A DNA stretch of 64,000 nt from CANHBY01 sp046342195. GTDB lineage: Bacteria > Pseudomonadota > Gammaproteobacteria > Burkholderiales > Burkholderiaceae_C. The stretch spans positions 82,406-146,405 of the forward strand of contig JBKDQE010000042.1 in assembly GCA_046342195.1 (NCBI GenBank). The letters run 5' to 3'. The first letter of the stretch is position 1, and each line of letters opens with the position of its first letter. The notes beneath the pieces are model-generated. The model saw only the letters and a list, made by a program, of their open reading frames with translations. It was not told the origin of the DNA and made no database searches. Of this stretch, positions 36,755 to 44,811 are shown one piece after another. The position numbers were made by a program, and so were the translations under genes.

Positions 36755-37855
36755 ATGTTTTCACCTCTCCAAAACGATACTTTCTTGCGCGCTTGTTGGC
36801 GACAACCGGTTGACTACACTCCCATCTGGTTGATGCGTCAGGCAGGACGCTATTTGCCTGAATACCGCCATACCCGAGCCAAAGCCGGCAGTTTCATGGG
36901 CTTGGCCACCCATCCCGAATGGGCCACGGAGGTGACCTTGCAGCCCCTGGAACGTTATCCCCTGGATGCGGCTATTTTGTTCAGCGACATTCTCACGGTG
37001 CCTGATGCCATGGGCTTGGGTCTGAGTTTCGAGCAGGGCGAAGGGCCGCGCTTGGCCCGCCCGATTCGCGATGAAGCTGCTGTGGCGGCACTTGAGGTGC
37101 CCGACATGGAGCGGCTGCGCTATGTCTTCGAGGCGGTGACATCGATCCGCAAGGCCCTTCAAGGCCGGGTGCCCCTGATCGGTTTTTCAGGCAGCCCCTG
37201 GACCTTGGCCTGCTACATGGTTGAAGGCGCTGGGTCTGACGACTACCGATGGGTCAAGTCTTTATTGTATTCTCGCCCAGATCTGATGCACCGGGTGCTG
37301 GCAGTCAATGCAGACACTGTGGCCTTGTATTTGAATGCCCAAATTGACGCCGGGGCACAAGCCGTGATGGTATTTGACAGTTGGGGCGGGGTGCTGGCAG
37401 ATGGCGCTTTCCAGTCTTTTAGTTTGGCCTACATTCAGCGTGTTTTGCGCCAATTGAAAACTGAGCATGAGGGGCAAGCCATTCCGCAGATTGTTTTCAC
37501 CAAAGGGGGCGGGCAGTGGCTGGAGGCGATGCTCGGTTCAGGCCTTGCGGGTCATGTGGCGCCCCAGGTTTTGGGCCTGGACTGGACAGTGAATTTGGCC
37601 CGGGCTCGCGAACGCCTCGCCGATCGCGTTGCCCTTCAGGGCAATCTTGACCCGAGTGTTTTGTTTGCGCCCCCCGCCCAGATTGAAGCTGAGGTTCAGC
37701 GAGTGTTGCAAGATTTTGGGCCTTTGCCTGCGGCTGGAGGTGCAGGCCATATCTTCAACCTGGGGCATGGCATCAGCCAGCACACCCCGCCTGAAAGCGT
37801 GGCCGTGTTGGTTGAGGCGGTGCACCGGTGTTCGCGCCAGTGGAGGTCAATGTGA
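36755..37855 (+). CDS. hemE: Uroporphyrinogen decarboxylase
   Basis: A 366-residue enzyme from the ATG at 36755 (MFSPLQNDTFLRACWRQPVDYTPIWLMRQAGRYLPEY is the family start). Active-site features: WLMRQAGRYLPEYR, LFSDILTVPDAMG with the key Asp, LIGFSGSPWTLACYMVEG, VMVFDSWGGVL and FNLGHGI. It converts uroporphyrinogen III to coproporphyrinogen III in heme synthesis. It is followed by a 302-bp AT-rich gap with DnaA-box-like sites before priA. The GAGG just before the ATG is unusually close for an SD. Confidence 0.96.
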   Translation: MFSPLQNDTFLRACWRQPVDYTPIWLMRQAGRYLPEYRHTRAKAGSFMGLATHPEWATEVTLQPLERYPLDAAILFSDILTVPDAMGLGLSFEQGEGPRLARPIRDEAAVAALEVPDMERLRYVFEAVTSIRKALQGRVPLIGFSGSPWTLACYMVEGAGSDDYRWVKSLLYSRPDLMHRVLAVNADTVALYLNAQIDAGAQAVMVFDSWGGVLADGAFQSFSLAYIQRVLRQLKTEHEGQAIPQIVFTKGGGQWLEAMLGSGLAGHVAPQVLGLDWTVNLARARERLADRVALQGNLDPSVLFAPPAQIEAEVQRVLQDFGPLPAAGGAGHIFNLGHGISQHTPPESVAVLVEAVHRCSRQWRSM

Positions 37856-38157
37856 GCATGGCTTCAAAAAATAGAGGGTTCAGAACATTTGCCAGAGCTT
37901 TCTTGGGTCTTGGACTTATCCCCAGATAGGCACAATTTCCACAGTTATTTTTTGGCACTTCTGAAAAATTTCCAAATACGGTGGATAACTTATTTAATGT
38001 ATTGATTTTATTGTTTTTTTGTATAAAAAATAGGCCTCATGAGCTTCCATAATTCCCCCCATTTATCAGCCAAAACGCATGCTGTCGGGTACTTTTCCCA
38101 CAAAGTTATCCACAGCTTTGATGTGCTAAAAAGCCTTTGCAAAATAAACACTGATCT
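37856..38157. other. AT-rich 302-bp gap with a cluster of DnaA-box-like sites
   Basis: No gene. Five sequences resemble the DnaA box TTATCCACA. They are TTATCCCCA at 37916-37924, ATTTCCACA at 37935-37943, TTATCCACC on the minus strand at 37988-37980, TTTCCCACA at 38094-38102 and a perfect TTATCCACA at 38106-38114. A very AT-rich stretch (37985-38033) lies between the groups and could unwind. This is either an origin-like region, a DnaA-titrating site or a DnaA-regulated promoter for priA. Confidence 0.55.
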
Positions 38158-40248
38158 GTGAGTGCTCAGCCAGCCCGTGTTTGCCACGCCGTGGTCTCGG
38201 TGGCGGTGGAGCTTCCTCAGCACAGTGGTTTGACGGGGCCTCTGGACTACCTGGCTCCGCACCCCTTGCCGCGGGGCACTTTGGTTCGTGTTCCTTTGGG
38301 TTCTCGCGAAGTGGCCGGGGTGGTTTGGGGCGAAGGGGAAAGGGCGCCTCACTCTGGCCTCAAATTGATTTCAGAAATTCTCGAAGCGGTGCCGCCCTTG
38401 TCACTTCCATGGTGCGATATGGCCGATTTTACGGCCACCTACTACCAGCGCAGTGTGGGTGAGGTGGCCCTCAGCGTACTGCCTCCTGAGTTGCGCAAAC
38501 TGGGTCATGACGCGTGGTTGAAACGTTTGCCGCGATGGCAACGTGACTTTGAAAAAGGCGAGCCTTCTCTGATTTTGCCTCATGCCCCTGAGCCCACGCC
38601 AGAACAAGCCGAGGTGCTGGCCTCTTGGGCATCATTGGTGCAACAGGCCGCCCCGACCGTGCTTCTGCATGGAAGCACGGGAAGCGGCAAAACCGAGGTC
38701 TACCTGCGCGCCGCAGACCTCGCCCTGACTCAAGGCAGGCAGGTGCTGATTTTGGTTCCGGAAATCAACCTCACCCCCCAGCTGGAAGCCCGTGTGGTGG
38801 CGCGCTTTGCCCACCGTACTGTGGTGTCTCTTCACAGCGGCTTGTCTCCGGTTCAGCGCCTCAAAAATTGGTTCCATGCCCACATGGGTTGGGCCGATTT
38901 GATTCTGGGCACACGGCTTTCTGTATGGGCCTCTATACCGCGGCTGGGTTTGATTGTGGTTGATGAAGAGCATGATCCCTCTTACAAGCAGCAAGATGGG
39001 GCGCGTTATTCAGCCCGGGATCTCGCGGTTTATCGGGGCAAACGCGAGGGGGTGCCAGTCATTCTGGGCTCAGCGACCCCTTCCTTGGAAACCTGGCAAC
39101 GTGCCCAGCAGGGCCGCTATACCCTGTTACAGATGCCTCAGCGTGTGGGCGGAGGCGCTTGGCCCCAAGTGTGTTTTGTGGACATGACCAAGCAACCCAA
39201 GGGTGCTGGGGCATCGGCTTTGTCTCCGCCGTTGCTGGCGGCCATTCAACAGCGCATTGACTCGGGAGAGCAAAGCCTGGTGTTTCTGAACCGACGGGGC
39301 TATGCCCCCGTGCTGCACTGTGGGGAGTGTGGCTGGAAAAGTGACTGTTTGCATTGCACGGCTTGGCGGGTTTTTCATAAACTGGACCGCACCTTGAGGT
39401 GCCATCATTGCGGTTTTACTGAAAGAGTACCTCAAGCCTGCCCGAAATGCGGCAACCCCGATATTGCTCCCCTGGGGCGTGGTACCGAAAAACTGGAAGA
39501 GCAGTTGGCTCAATTGTTGCGCGGGGCTGATGGAGGGGCGGCACGCGTGATGCGAATTGATGCCGACAGCACCCGCGCCAAGGGCGCCCTGGAAAGCCAA
39601 CTCAGTGCCGTCCATGCGGGCGAGGTCGATGTGTTGGTGGGCACCCAGATGATCACCAAGGGCCATGATTTTCGTCGTATCACCTTGGTGGCTGCGGTGA
39701 ATCCTGATGCCTCGCTGTTCAGCAGTGATTTTCGCTCCCCCGAGCGATTGTTTGCCTTGCTGATGCAAGCCGGAGGGCGGGCTGGGCGTGATGCGATTCA
39801 TGCAGGCCGTAGCGAAATGTGGATTCAAACCTGGAACCCCGGGCATGCGCTGTATGCGGCATTGCGGCAGCATGACTTTGAAGGGTTTGCACAAGGGCAA
39901 CTGCAAGAACGTGAATGTGCTGGCTTGCCACCCTTTTCTCACTTGGCCCTGATGCGTGCCGAAGCCCAAAGCCCGGAGGCCGCGCGCCAATTTTTGCAAA
40001 TGGCCTCTGCTCGAGGGGCTGAATTGCCTCAGGCTGAACAGGTGGTTTTATACCCACCTGTGCCCCTGGCCGTGGCCCGGGTGGCGAATGTGGATCGAAT
40101 GCATATGCTGATTGAGTCGGCTTCACGCCCGGCTCTGCAACAATTTTTGGCCCACTGGGTGCCCTTTTTGCATTTTTTGCGCAAAGAACTCAAGGGCCCG
40201 CAGCGTATTTTACGTTGGGCCGTCGATGTCGACCCTCTCTCGATTTGA
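38158..40248 (+). CDS. priA: Primosomal replication restart helicase PriA
   Basis: A 696-residue protein starting at GTG 38158. The N-terminal DNA-binding region spans 1-130 (LDYLAPHPLPRGTLVRVPLGSREVAGVVWG). The helicase core has Walker A HGSTGSGKTEVYLRA, the DEEH box IVVDEEHDPSYKQQ, and SATPSLETW. Two zinc-binding clusters with paired cysteines lie in LHCGECGWKSDCLHC and LRCHHCGF...CPKCG. Helicase C-terminal motifs are VLVGTQMITKGHDF and AGGRAGR. It reloads the replisome at stalled forks. The start has no strong SD. The upstream gap carries DnaA-box-like sites. Confidence 0.95.
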   Translation: MSAQPARVCHAVVSVAVELPQHSGLTGPLDYLAPHPLPRGTLVRVPLGSREVAGVVWGEGERAPHSGLKLISEILEAVPPLSLPWCDMADFTATYYQRSVGEVALSVLPPELRKLGHDAWLKRLPRWQRDFEKGEPSLILPHAPEPTPEQAEVLASWASLVQQAAPTVLLHGSTGSGKTEVYLRAADLALTQGRQVLILVPEINLTPQLEARVVARFAHRTVVSLHSGLSPVQRLKNWFHAHMGWADLILGTRLSVWASIPRLGLIVVDEEHDPSYKQQDGARYSARDLAVYRGKREGVPVILGSATPSLETWQRAQQGRYTLLQMPQRVGGGAWPQVCFVDMTKQPKGAGASALSPPLLAAIQQRIDSGEQSLVFLNRRGYAPVLHCGECGWKSDCLHCTAWRVFHKLDRTLRCHHCGFTERVPQACPKCGNPDIAPLGRGTEKLEEQLAQLLRGADGGAARVMRIDADSTRAKGALESQLSAVHAGEVDVLVGTQMITKGHDFRRITLVAAVNPDASLFSSDFRSPERLFALLMQAGGRAGRDAIHAGRSEMWIQTWNPGHALYAALRQHDFEGFAQGQLQERECAGLPPFSHLALMRAEAQSPEAARQFLQMASARGAELPQAEQVVLYPPVPLAVARVANVDRMHMLIESASRPALQQFLAHWVPFLHFLRKELKGPQRILRWAVDVDPLSI

Positions 40249-40366
40249 CGCCGGTGCCAAGGCCAGACACTGACAATTAAAAGCTACCATCGCTGATTGC
40301 CATTACAGCCATCAAAAGCTTTGCATAGGCTTGATGCCACCCTGTTTGTATGCTTAAAGGAGAACC

Positions 40367-42169
40367 GTGTTGGACTGGAGTCAGGAAATTTTGAACAGCC
40401 TGAAGTGGTTGCTGATGGCCTATGGATCGGCCCTTTTAGGGGGTGGGTTGGTGGCGATGCTACTCATGAATTTTACCCGCTGGGGGCGCCAATTCAAGCA
40501 ACTCGCGGTTCCGTATTTTTCCCCTCAGCAAAGCTGGCGGCCTTTGCTGGCGGTGGCTTTATTGCTTTTTTTGGCCCTGTTTGCAGTACGTCTGAGCGTG
40601 CTATTTTCAAATTGGTCAAAAATGTTTTATGACTCTTTACAAGATAAAAACCAGGAAGCTTTTTGGATGGCGATTGTCCTGTTTCTGACCCTCGCAGTCA
40701 TCTATATTGGCCGCGAGTTGATCAGCTTTTACGTTCAGCAGGCGTTTGAAATTCACTGGCGAACCTGGAGCAATGAGGTTTTACTCCAGGATTGGTTTTC
40801 TGGTGCGGCCTACTACCGAGGCCAATTTTTGCCCGAACCCGTAGACAACCCTGACCAGCGTGTGCAGGTGGATATTGACGAGTTTGTCAGGTTTTCGGTG
40901 TCGCTCGCTGTGGGTATGGTGCGTTCTCTGGTATCGCTGGTTGAGTTTACAGCCATGTTGTGGGTTTTGTCGGGGCCTTTGAGTTTGATGGGCAAAGAAA
41001 TCCCCCATGGCATGGTTTTCATGGTGTACCTTTATGTTTTGGCCGCCTCGGTATTGGCCTTCAAGATCGGTCGTCCCCTGATTCGGTTGAACTTTCTGGC
41101 CGAAAAACTTTCGGCCAATTTTCGTTATGCCTTGGTGCGGCTGCGCGAATACTCGGAGAGTATTGCATTTTTTCGCGGCGAGGCGGTCGAGCAAGCTGTT
41201 TTATCATCCCGATTCCAGGCGCTGATTGCCAATTTTTGGGCACTGGTTTACCGTAATTTATTCTTCCAAGGCTTCAATTTTACGGTTGGTCAAGCTGCGG
41301 TAATTTTTCCTTATGTGATTCAAGCCAAGCGTTATTTTGATGGTGAAATCAAGCTCGGCGATGTCATGCAAACCGGCAGTGCCTTCCGGGAGGTCGAAGA
41401 TGCCTTGTCTTTTTTCCGCCGAGCCTACGATGATTTTGCGAAATACCGTGCCGTCCTTGATCGCTTAACCAGTTTTGTTGAGGCCAATGGTCAAGCGCGC
41501 CATTTGCCAAGGATCAAAACCTTTGAATCAACCGCTCTGGTGCTGCAAAATGTGCAAATCACGGGGCCTGATCGGGAACCTTTGTTGGAAGGCCTGGAGT
41601 TTTCCTTACAAGCCGGCGAAGCCTTGCTGATTAAAGGGCCTTCAGGCAGCGGTAAGACCACTCTTTTACGTAGCTTGGCTGGCCTGTGGCCTTTCGTGGC
41701 AGGCCAGATGGGGCGACCACTGGGTAGCCAGGCTTTGTTTCTGTCTCAAAAGCCCTACCTGCCTTTGGGCACCTTCAGGGCCTCATTGACCTATCCGGCC
41801 CCCGATGCCAGCACGCCAAGCCTTCTGGAGGCTTTGCACAAGGTGCAACTTTCTCATTTGGCCGACCGACTGGATCAAGAGGCTGATTGGTCGCGTATTT
41901 TGTCTTTGGGTGAGCAGCAGCGCTTGGCCTTTGCGCGTGTGCTCATCAACCGCCCCGCGATTGTGTTTCTTGATGAGGCCACGTCGGCCATGGATGAAGG
42001 CCTCGAACATGCCCTCTACCGGCTTTTGCAAACTGAACTGCCAGACTGCATTGTGGTCAGTGTCGGCCACCGTAGCACACTGGCTCAATTTCACCCGCAT
42101 TCTCTTGAAATTCTGGGCGGGGCCAAGGCCGGGCAATGGAGGTGGTCATCAATCCATCCCTTGCCCTGA
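40367..42169 (+). CDS. ABC transporter, fused permease-ATPase (SbmA/YddA-like)
   Basis: A 600-residue protein starting at GTG 40367 after a strong AAAGGAG. The N-terminal half (1-330) is an ABC_membrane_2 domain (family phrases WSKMFYDSLQDKNQEAFW, WRTWSNEVLLQDWFSGAAYYR, NPDQRVQVDIDEF, FREVEDALSFFRRAYDDFAKYRAVLDRL). The ATPase has Walker A KGPSGSGKTTLLRSLAG, signature LSLGEQQRLAFARVL and Walker B AIVFLDEATSAMDEG. Relatives include YddA, the peptide importer SbmA/BacA (which lacks the ATPase) and eukaryotic ABCD proteins. The substrate is unknown. Confidence 0.88.
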   Translation: MLDWSQEILNSLKWLLMAYGSALLGGGLVAMLLMNFTRWGRQFKQLAVPYFSPQQSWRPLLAVALLLFLALFAVRLSVLFSNWSKMFYDSLQDKNQEAFWMAIVLFLTLAVIYIGRELISFYVQQAFEIHWRTWSNEVLLQDWFSGAAYYRGQFLPEPVDNPDQRVQVDIDEFVRFSVSLAVGMVRSLVSLVEFTAMLWVLSGPLSLMGKEIPHGMVFMVYLYVLAASVLAFKIGRPLIRLNFLAEKLSANFRYALVRLREYSESIAFFRGEAVEQAVLSSRFQALIANFWALVYRNLFFQGFNFTVGQAAVIFPYVIQAKRYFDGEIKLGDVMQTGSAFREVEDALSFFRRAYDDFAKYRAVLDRLTSFVEANGQARHLPRIKTFESTALVLQNVQITGPDREPLLEGLEFSLQAGEALLIKGPSGSGKTTLLRSLAGLWPFVAGQMGRPLGSQALFLSQKPYLPLGTFRASLTYPAPDASTPSLLEALHKVQLSHLADRLDQEADWSRILSLGEQQRLAFARVLINRPAIVFLDEATSAMDEGLEHALYRLLQTELPDCIVVSVGHRSTLAQFHPHSLEILGGAKAGQWRWSSIHPLP

Positions 42170-42295
42170 CGTGTCAAGACCTGGCTGATGGTGACGTGTT
42201 TTTTCAGGACTCACCCGTTGTGATGAGGTTTTGCCTGACTGACGATAAAATTGGGTGCTTGACATTGCTGACCCATCTGCCCTGAGCTGCTGATT

Positions 42296-42994
42296 ATGTA
42301 CACACTTGTTCTTATTCGCCATGGTGAGTCCACCTGGAATTTGGAAAACCGTTTTACCGGCTGGACTGACGTTGATCTCACCACCACGGGTGTCGCTCAA
42401 GCGCAAGAGGCCGGGCGGCTTTTGCGGGAGGCAGGGTTTGAGTTTGATGTTGCTTATACCTCAGTGCTCAAGCGTGCCATTCATACCCTGGGCCACTGCC
42501 TCGATGCCATGGACAGGGCATGGCTGCCTGTCGTGAAATGTTGGCAACTCAATGAGCGCCATTACGGTGCGCTTCAGGGCCTCAATAAGGCTGAAACAGC
42601 GCAAAAGTACGGCGCAGATCAAGTGTTGCTCTGGCGTCGCAGTTATGACACTCCGCCGCCCCCTTTGGCTGAAGGTGATACTCGCCGGGAAGTGAATGAT
42701 CCACGTTATGCCCGGCTTGACCCGCGCGATATTCCCCTCACTGAATGCCTGAAGGACACCGTGGCTCGCGTGTTGCCCCTTTGGAACCACGAACTGGCGC
42801 CAGCCATCCGCTCAGGCCAACGTCTGGTGATTGCCGCCCATGGCAACAGCATACGGGCGCTGGTGAAGTACCTGGACAATCTTTCTGATCGTGACATCGT
42901 TGGGCTGAACATCCCCAACGGGATCCCGCTTGTTTATGATCTGGATGCCGAGCTGCGTCCGTTGCGTCACCGCTACCTTGGGCATCCCGAATAA
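42296..42994 (+). CDS. gpmA: 2,3-bisphosphoglycerate-dependent phosphoglycerate mutase
   Basis: A 232-residue enzyme. The phosphohistidine motif is LVLIRHGESTWN near the start, followed by FTGWTDVDLTTTG, LNERHYGALQGLNK, and the second catalytic histidine in VIAAHGNSIRALVKYLD. It interconverts 3- and 2-phosphoglycerate in glycolysis and gluconeogenesis. Length is slightly below E. coli GpmA (250). A good terminator follows at 43012-43033. Confidence 0.96.
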   Translation: MYTLVLIRHGESTWNLENRFTGWTDVDLTTTGVAQAQEAGRLLREAGFEFDVAYTSVLKRAIHTLGHCLDAMDRAWLPVVKCWQLNERHYGALQGLNKAETAQKYGADQVLLWRRSYDTPPPPLAEGDTRREVNDPRYARLDPRDIPLTECLKDTVARVLPLWNHELAPAIRSGQRLVIAAHGNSIRALVKYLDNLSDRDIVGLNIPNGIPLVYDLDAELRPLRHRYLGHPE

Positions 42995-43011
42995 GCCCCA
43001 TGGGTTGATGA

Positions 43012-43033
43012 CCGGGCTTGATGCCCGGCTTTT
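43012..43033 (+). terminator. Intrinsic terminator after gpmA
   Basis: A 6-bp GC stem (CCGGGC with GCCCGG) and a 5-base loop followed by CTTTT. It lies 18 bp past the gpmA stop and separates it from the flagellar genes. Confidence 0.72.
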
Positions 43034-43160
43034 GAGTATGTGCGGGGTGAGATCTGAGAAAACGGCATCATAAAAAGCGGCATCAGTCAAGATTGAAGCA
43101 CTCAAGTCATGGTGTGACGGGTCGATATTTTGAATAAATCAACCCCACTCATAGAAAGCA

Positions 43161-43595
43161 GTGAATATGTTTGGCTCAGCAACACCCCACAGCATGAAAA
43201 ACAATTTCAGCAACGCTTACCGTGAGGTGAGTGTGCAAACGGGCGTACTCAACGCCTCTCCGCATCAGTTGGTTTTAATGCTGTTTGATGGGTTTCTTGA
43301 ATCTGTTTCTCGGGCCCGTGGGGCCATTGCCGCGCAAAATATTGAATTGAAATGTCAATCGATCATTCGCGCGGTGCGCATCATAGACGAGGGCCTGAGA
43401 ACCAATTTGAATCTTCAGCAGGGTGGCGCCTTGGCGGCCGATTTGGATGCCCTTTACGGGTACATCATGATGCGTCTGACCTATGCGAACATTCACAACC
43501 ATATCGCGGCCCTGGAGGAGTGTTCACGACTCATCGAGCCGATCCGCAACGCCTGGATTGCCATTGGCTCATCACAAGCATTGTCAGCCTCATGA
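43161..43595 (+). CDS. fliS: Flagellar export chaperone FliS
   Basis: A 144-residue helical protein with the FliS pattern: YREVSVQTGVLNASPHQLVLMLFDGFLESVSRARGAI, then IIRAVRIIDEGLRTNLNLQQGG, then LYGYIMMRLTYANIHN. It binds the C-terminal end of flagellin in the cytoplasm, prevents premature polymerisation and hands it to the export gate. The start is GTG at 43161 or an ATG two codons on. It is followed 49 bp later by fliT. The fliC and fliD genes are not in the window, so this group is split from the main flagellar operon. Confidence 0.93.
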   Translation: MNMFGSATPHSMKNNFSNAYREVSVQTGVLNASPHQLVLMLFDGFLESVSRARGAIAAQNIELKCQSIIRAVRIIDEGLRTNLNLQQGGALAADLDALYGYIMMRLTYANIHNHIAALEECSRLIEPIRNAWIAIGSSQALSAS

Positions 43596-43644
43596 GTGCG
43601 TGAATCAGCCCTCGTTTTTTGGCCTTTTGAAGGAGTGGTAAACC

Positions 43645-43944
43645 ATGAATACTTCACTGCTGAACTATTACAAAGCGATTGAGCAAGCCAGTCAGGATAT
43701 GCTTCAAGCTGCCCGCGATGGCAATTGGGATGAAGTGGTCAAACTTGAAGGTGCCTGTGCATTATTAATTTCGCAGTTGCGCCACGCCGCGATCGAACGG
43801 TCACTGGGGCGGGAAGAGGTGCAATTGAAGGCCCGCATCATGCAGCGTATTTTGGTGAATGATGCCGAAATTCGAACCCTGGCGGAACCTTGGCTGGAAG
43901 ATCTTGATCATATTCTTGCGGGGCAAGCCAAAACACTGCATTGA
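43645..43944 (+). CDS. fliT: Flagellar protein FliT
   Basis: A 99-residue helical protein placed directly after fliS, the usual position. It matches FliT in length and pattern (LNYYKAIEQASQDMLQAARDGNWDEVVKLEGACALLISQLR). FliT is the export chaperone for the filament cap FliD; in enterics it also inhibits FlhDC. GGAG lies a few bases upstream of the ATG. Its stop TGA overlaps the start ATG of ycgR by one base, so the two are probably translationally coupled. Confidence 0.85.
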   Translation: MNTSLLNYYKAIEQASQDMLQAARDGNWDEVVKLEGACALLISQLRHAAIERSLGREEVQLKARIMQRILVNDAEIRTLAEPWLEDLDHILAGQAKTLH

Positions 43945-44777
43945 TGCCAAGCAAAAATCAGGTTTCATCATTGATCGTTGCTGAAAGCTTCAATAATGTT
44001 CCGATCTCCACAATCATGGTTCCGATTCCCATGCGAAACTTTGTGCCAACTGGCCCTACTCAAGCCTTGCAAGACTTGTTGGTGACCTCAAGCACCGAGA
44101 TTGCAGCAATTTTGGCGCAACTGCGAGACCAAGGCACACAGATCAATTTGACATCTCCTCACGAAGTGAGCTTTTCAAGCTTACTCTGGGCGGTGGATCC
44201 GCTCACGGAAACGGTGAGTTTCAAAGTGGCTGCTGATCAGCCATTTTTGCAACCCTTCGTTGACACTGATGAGGCAACGGCATCTGCTTATTTAGATCAG
44301 GTCAAAATTCAATTTGAATTGCAGGATCTCATGCTGGTGCGGAGCCCTCAGGGGTGCGCCCTGCATGGCCGCTTTCCGGCCCAGATATTACGGTTCCAGC
44401 GACGCAGCACTGATCGCATTCAGCCTCTCTCCCGCACTCTTTCCAGAGCCTTTCTGAGGCACCCCATGCTGGCGGAAATGCAGCTTGAATTGCGCATTCT
44501 GGATATCAGTGCTGGAGGCGTTGCTGTTTTTCTTCCAGACAATATCCCGGTGATTGATCCCGGTATTTTGATCAATGAGGTTCAATTTGTTTTAGACACG
44601 AATACTCGTTTCACCGCCAGTATTTTCTTGCGCCATATCAGCTCAATAGGGCCGGCCTGTGGGGGGCTTCGCTTAGGTTGCGAGATCATGAACCTGGATG
44701 CCGAAAGCCTGATGGTGTTGCAAGGTTACATCGATCAAAACCAGCAACAGCGCGGGCCAGGGCCTGTCATCCCTTGA
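43944..44777 (+). CDS. ycgR: Flagellar brake protein YcgR (PilZ domain)
   Basis: A 277-residue protein with an N-terminal YcgR domain (about 35-145, FSSLLWAVDPLTETVSF) and a C-terminal PilZ domain (about 150-265). The c-di-GMP binding elements are visible: the Arg-rich box QRRSTDR and the D-x-S-x-x-G box ELRILDISAGGVAV. On binding c-di-GMP, YcgR acts on the motor and slows swimming. It shares an ATG/TGA overlap with fliT. The ATG at 43944 is preferred to the TTG one codon earlier. Convergent with the ABC exporter gene. Confidence 0.9.
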   Translation: MPSKNQVSSLIVAESFNNVPISTIMVPIPMRNFVPTGPTQALQDLLVTSSTEIAAILAQLRDQGTQINLTSPHEVSFSSLLWAVDPLTETVSFKVAADQPFLQPFVDTDEATASAYLDQVKIQFELQDLMLVRSPQGCALHGRFPAQILRFQRRSTDRIQPLSRTLSRAFLRHPMLAEMQLELRILDISAGGVAVFLPDNIPVIDPGILINEVQFVLDTNTRFTASIFLRHISSIGPACGGLRLGCEIMNLDAESLMVLQGYIDQNQQQRGPGPVIP

Positions 44778-44811
44778 GTCTGATTGCAATCAAGAGTTTC
44801 CGTACCGAAAT

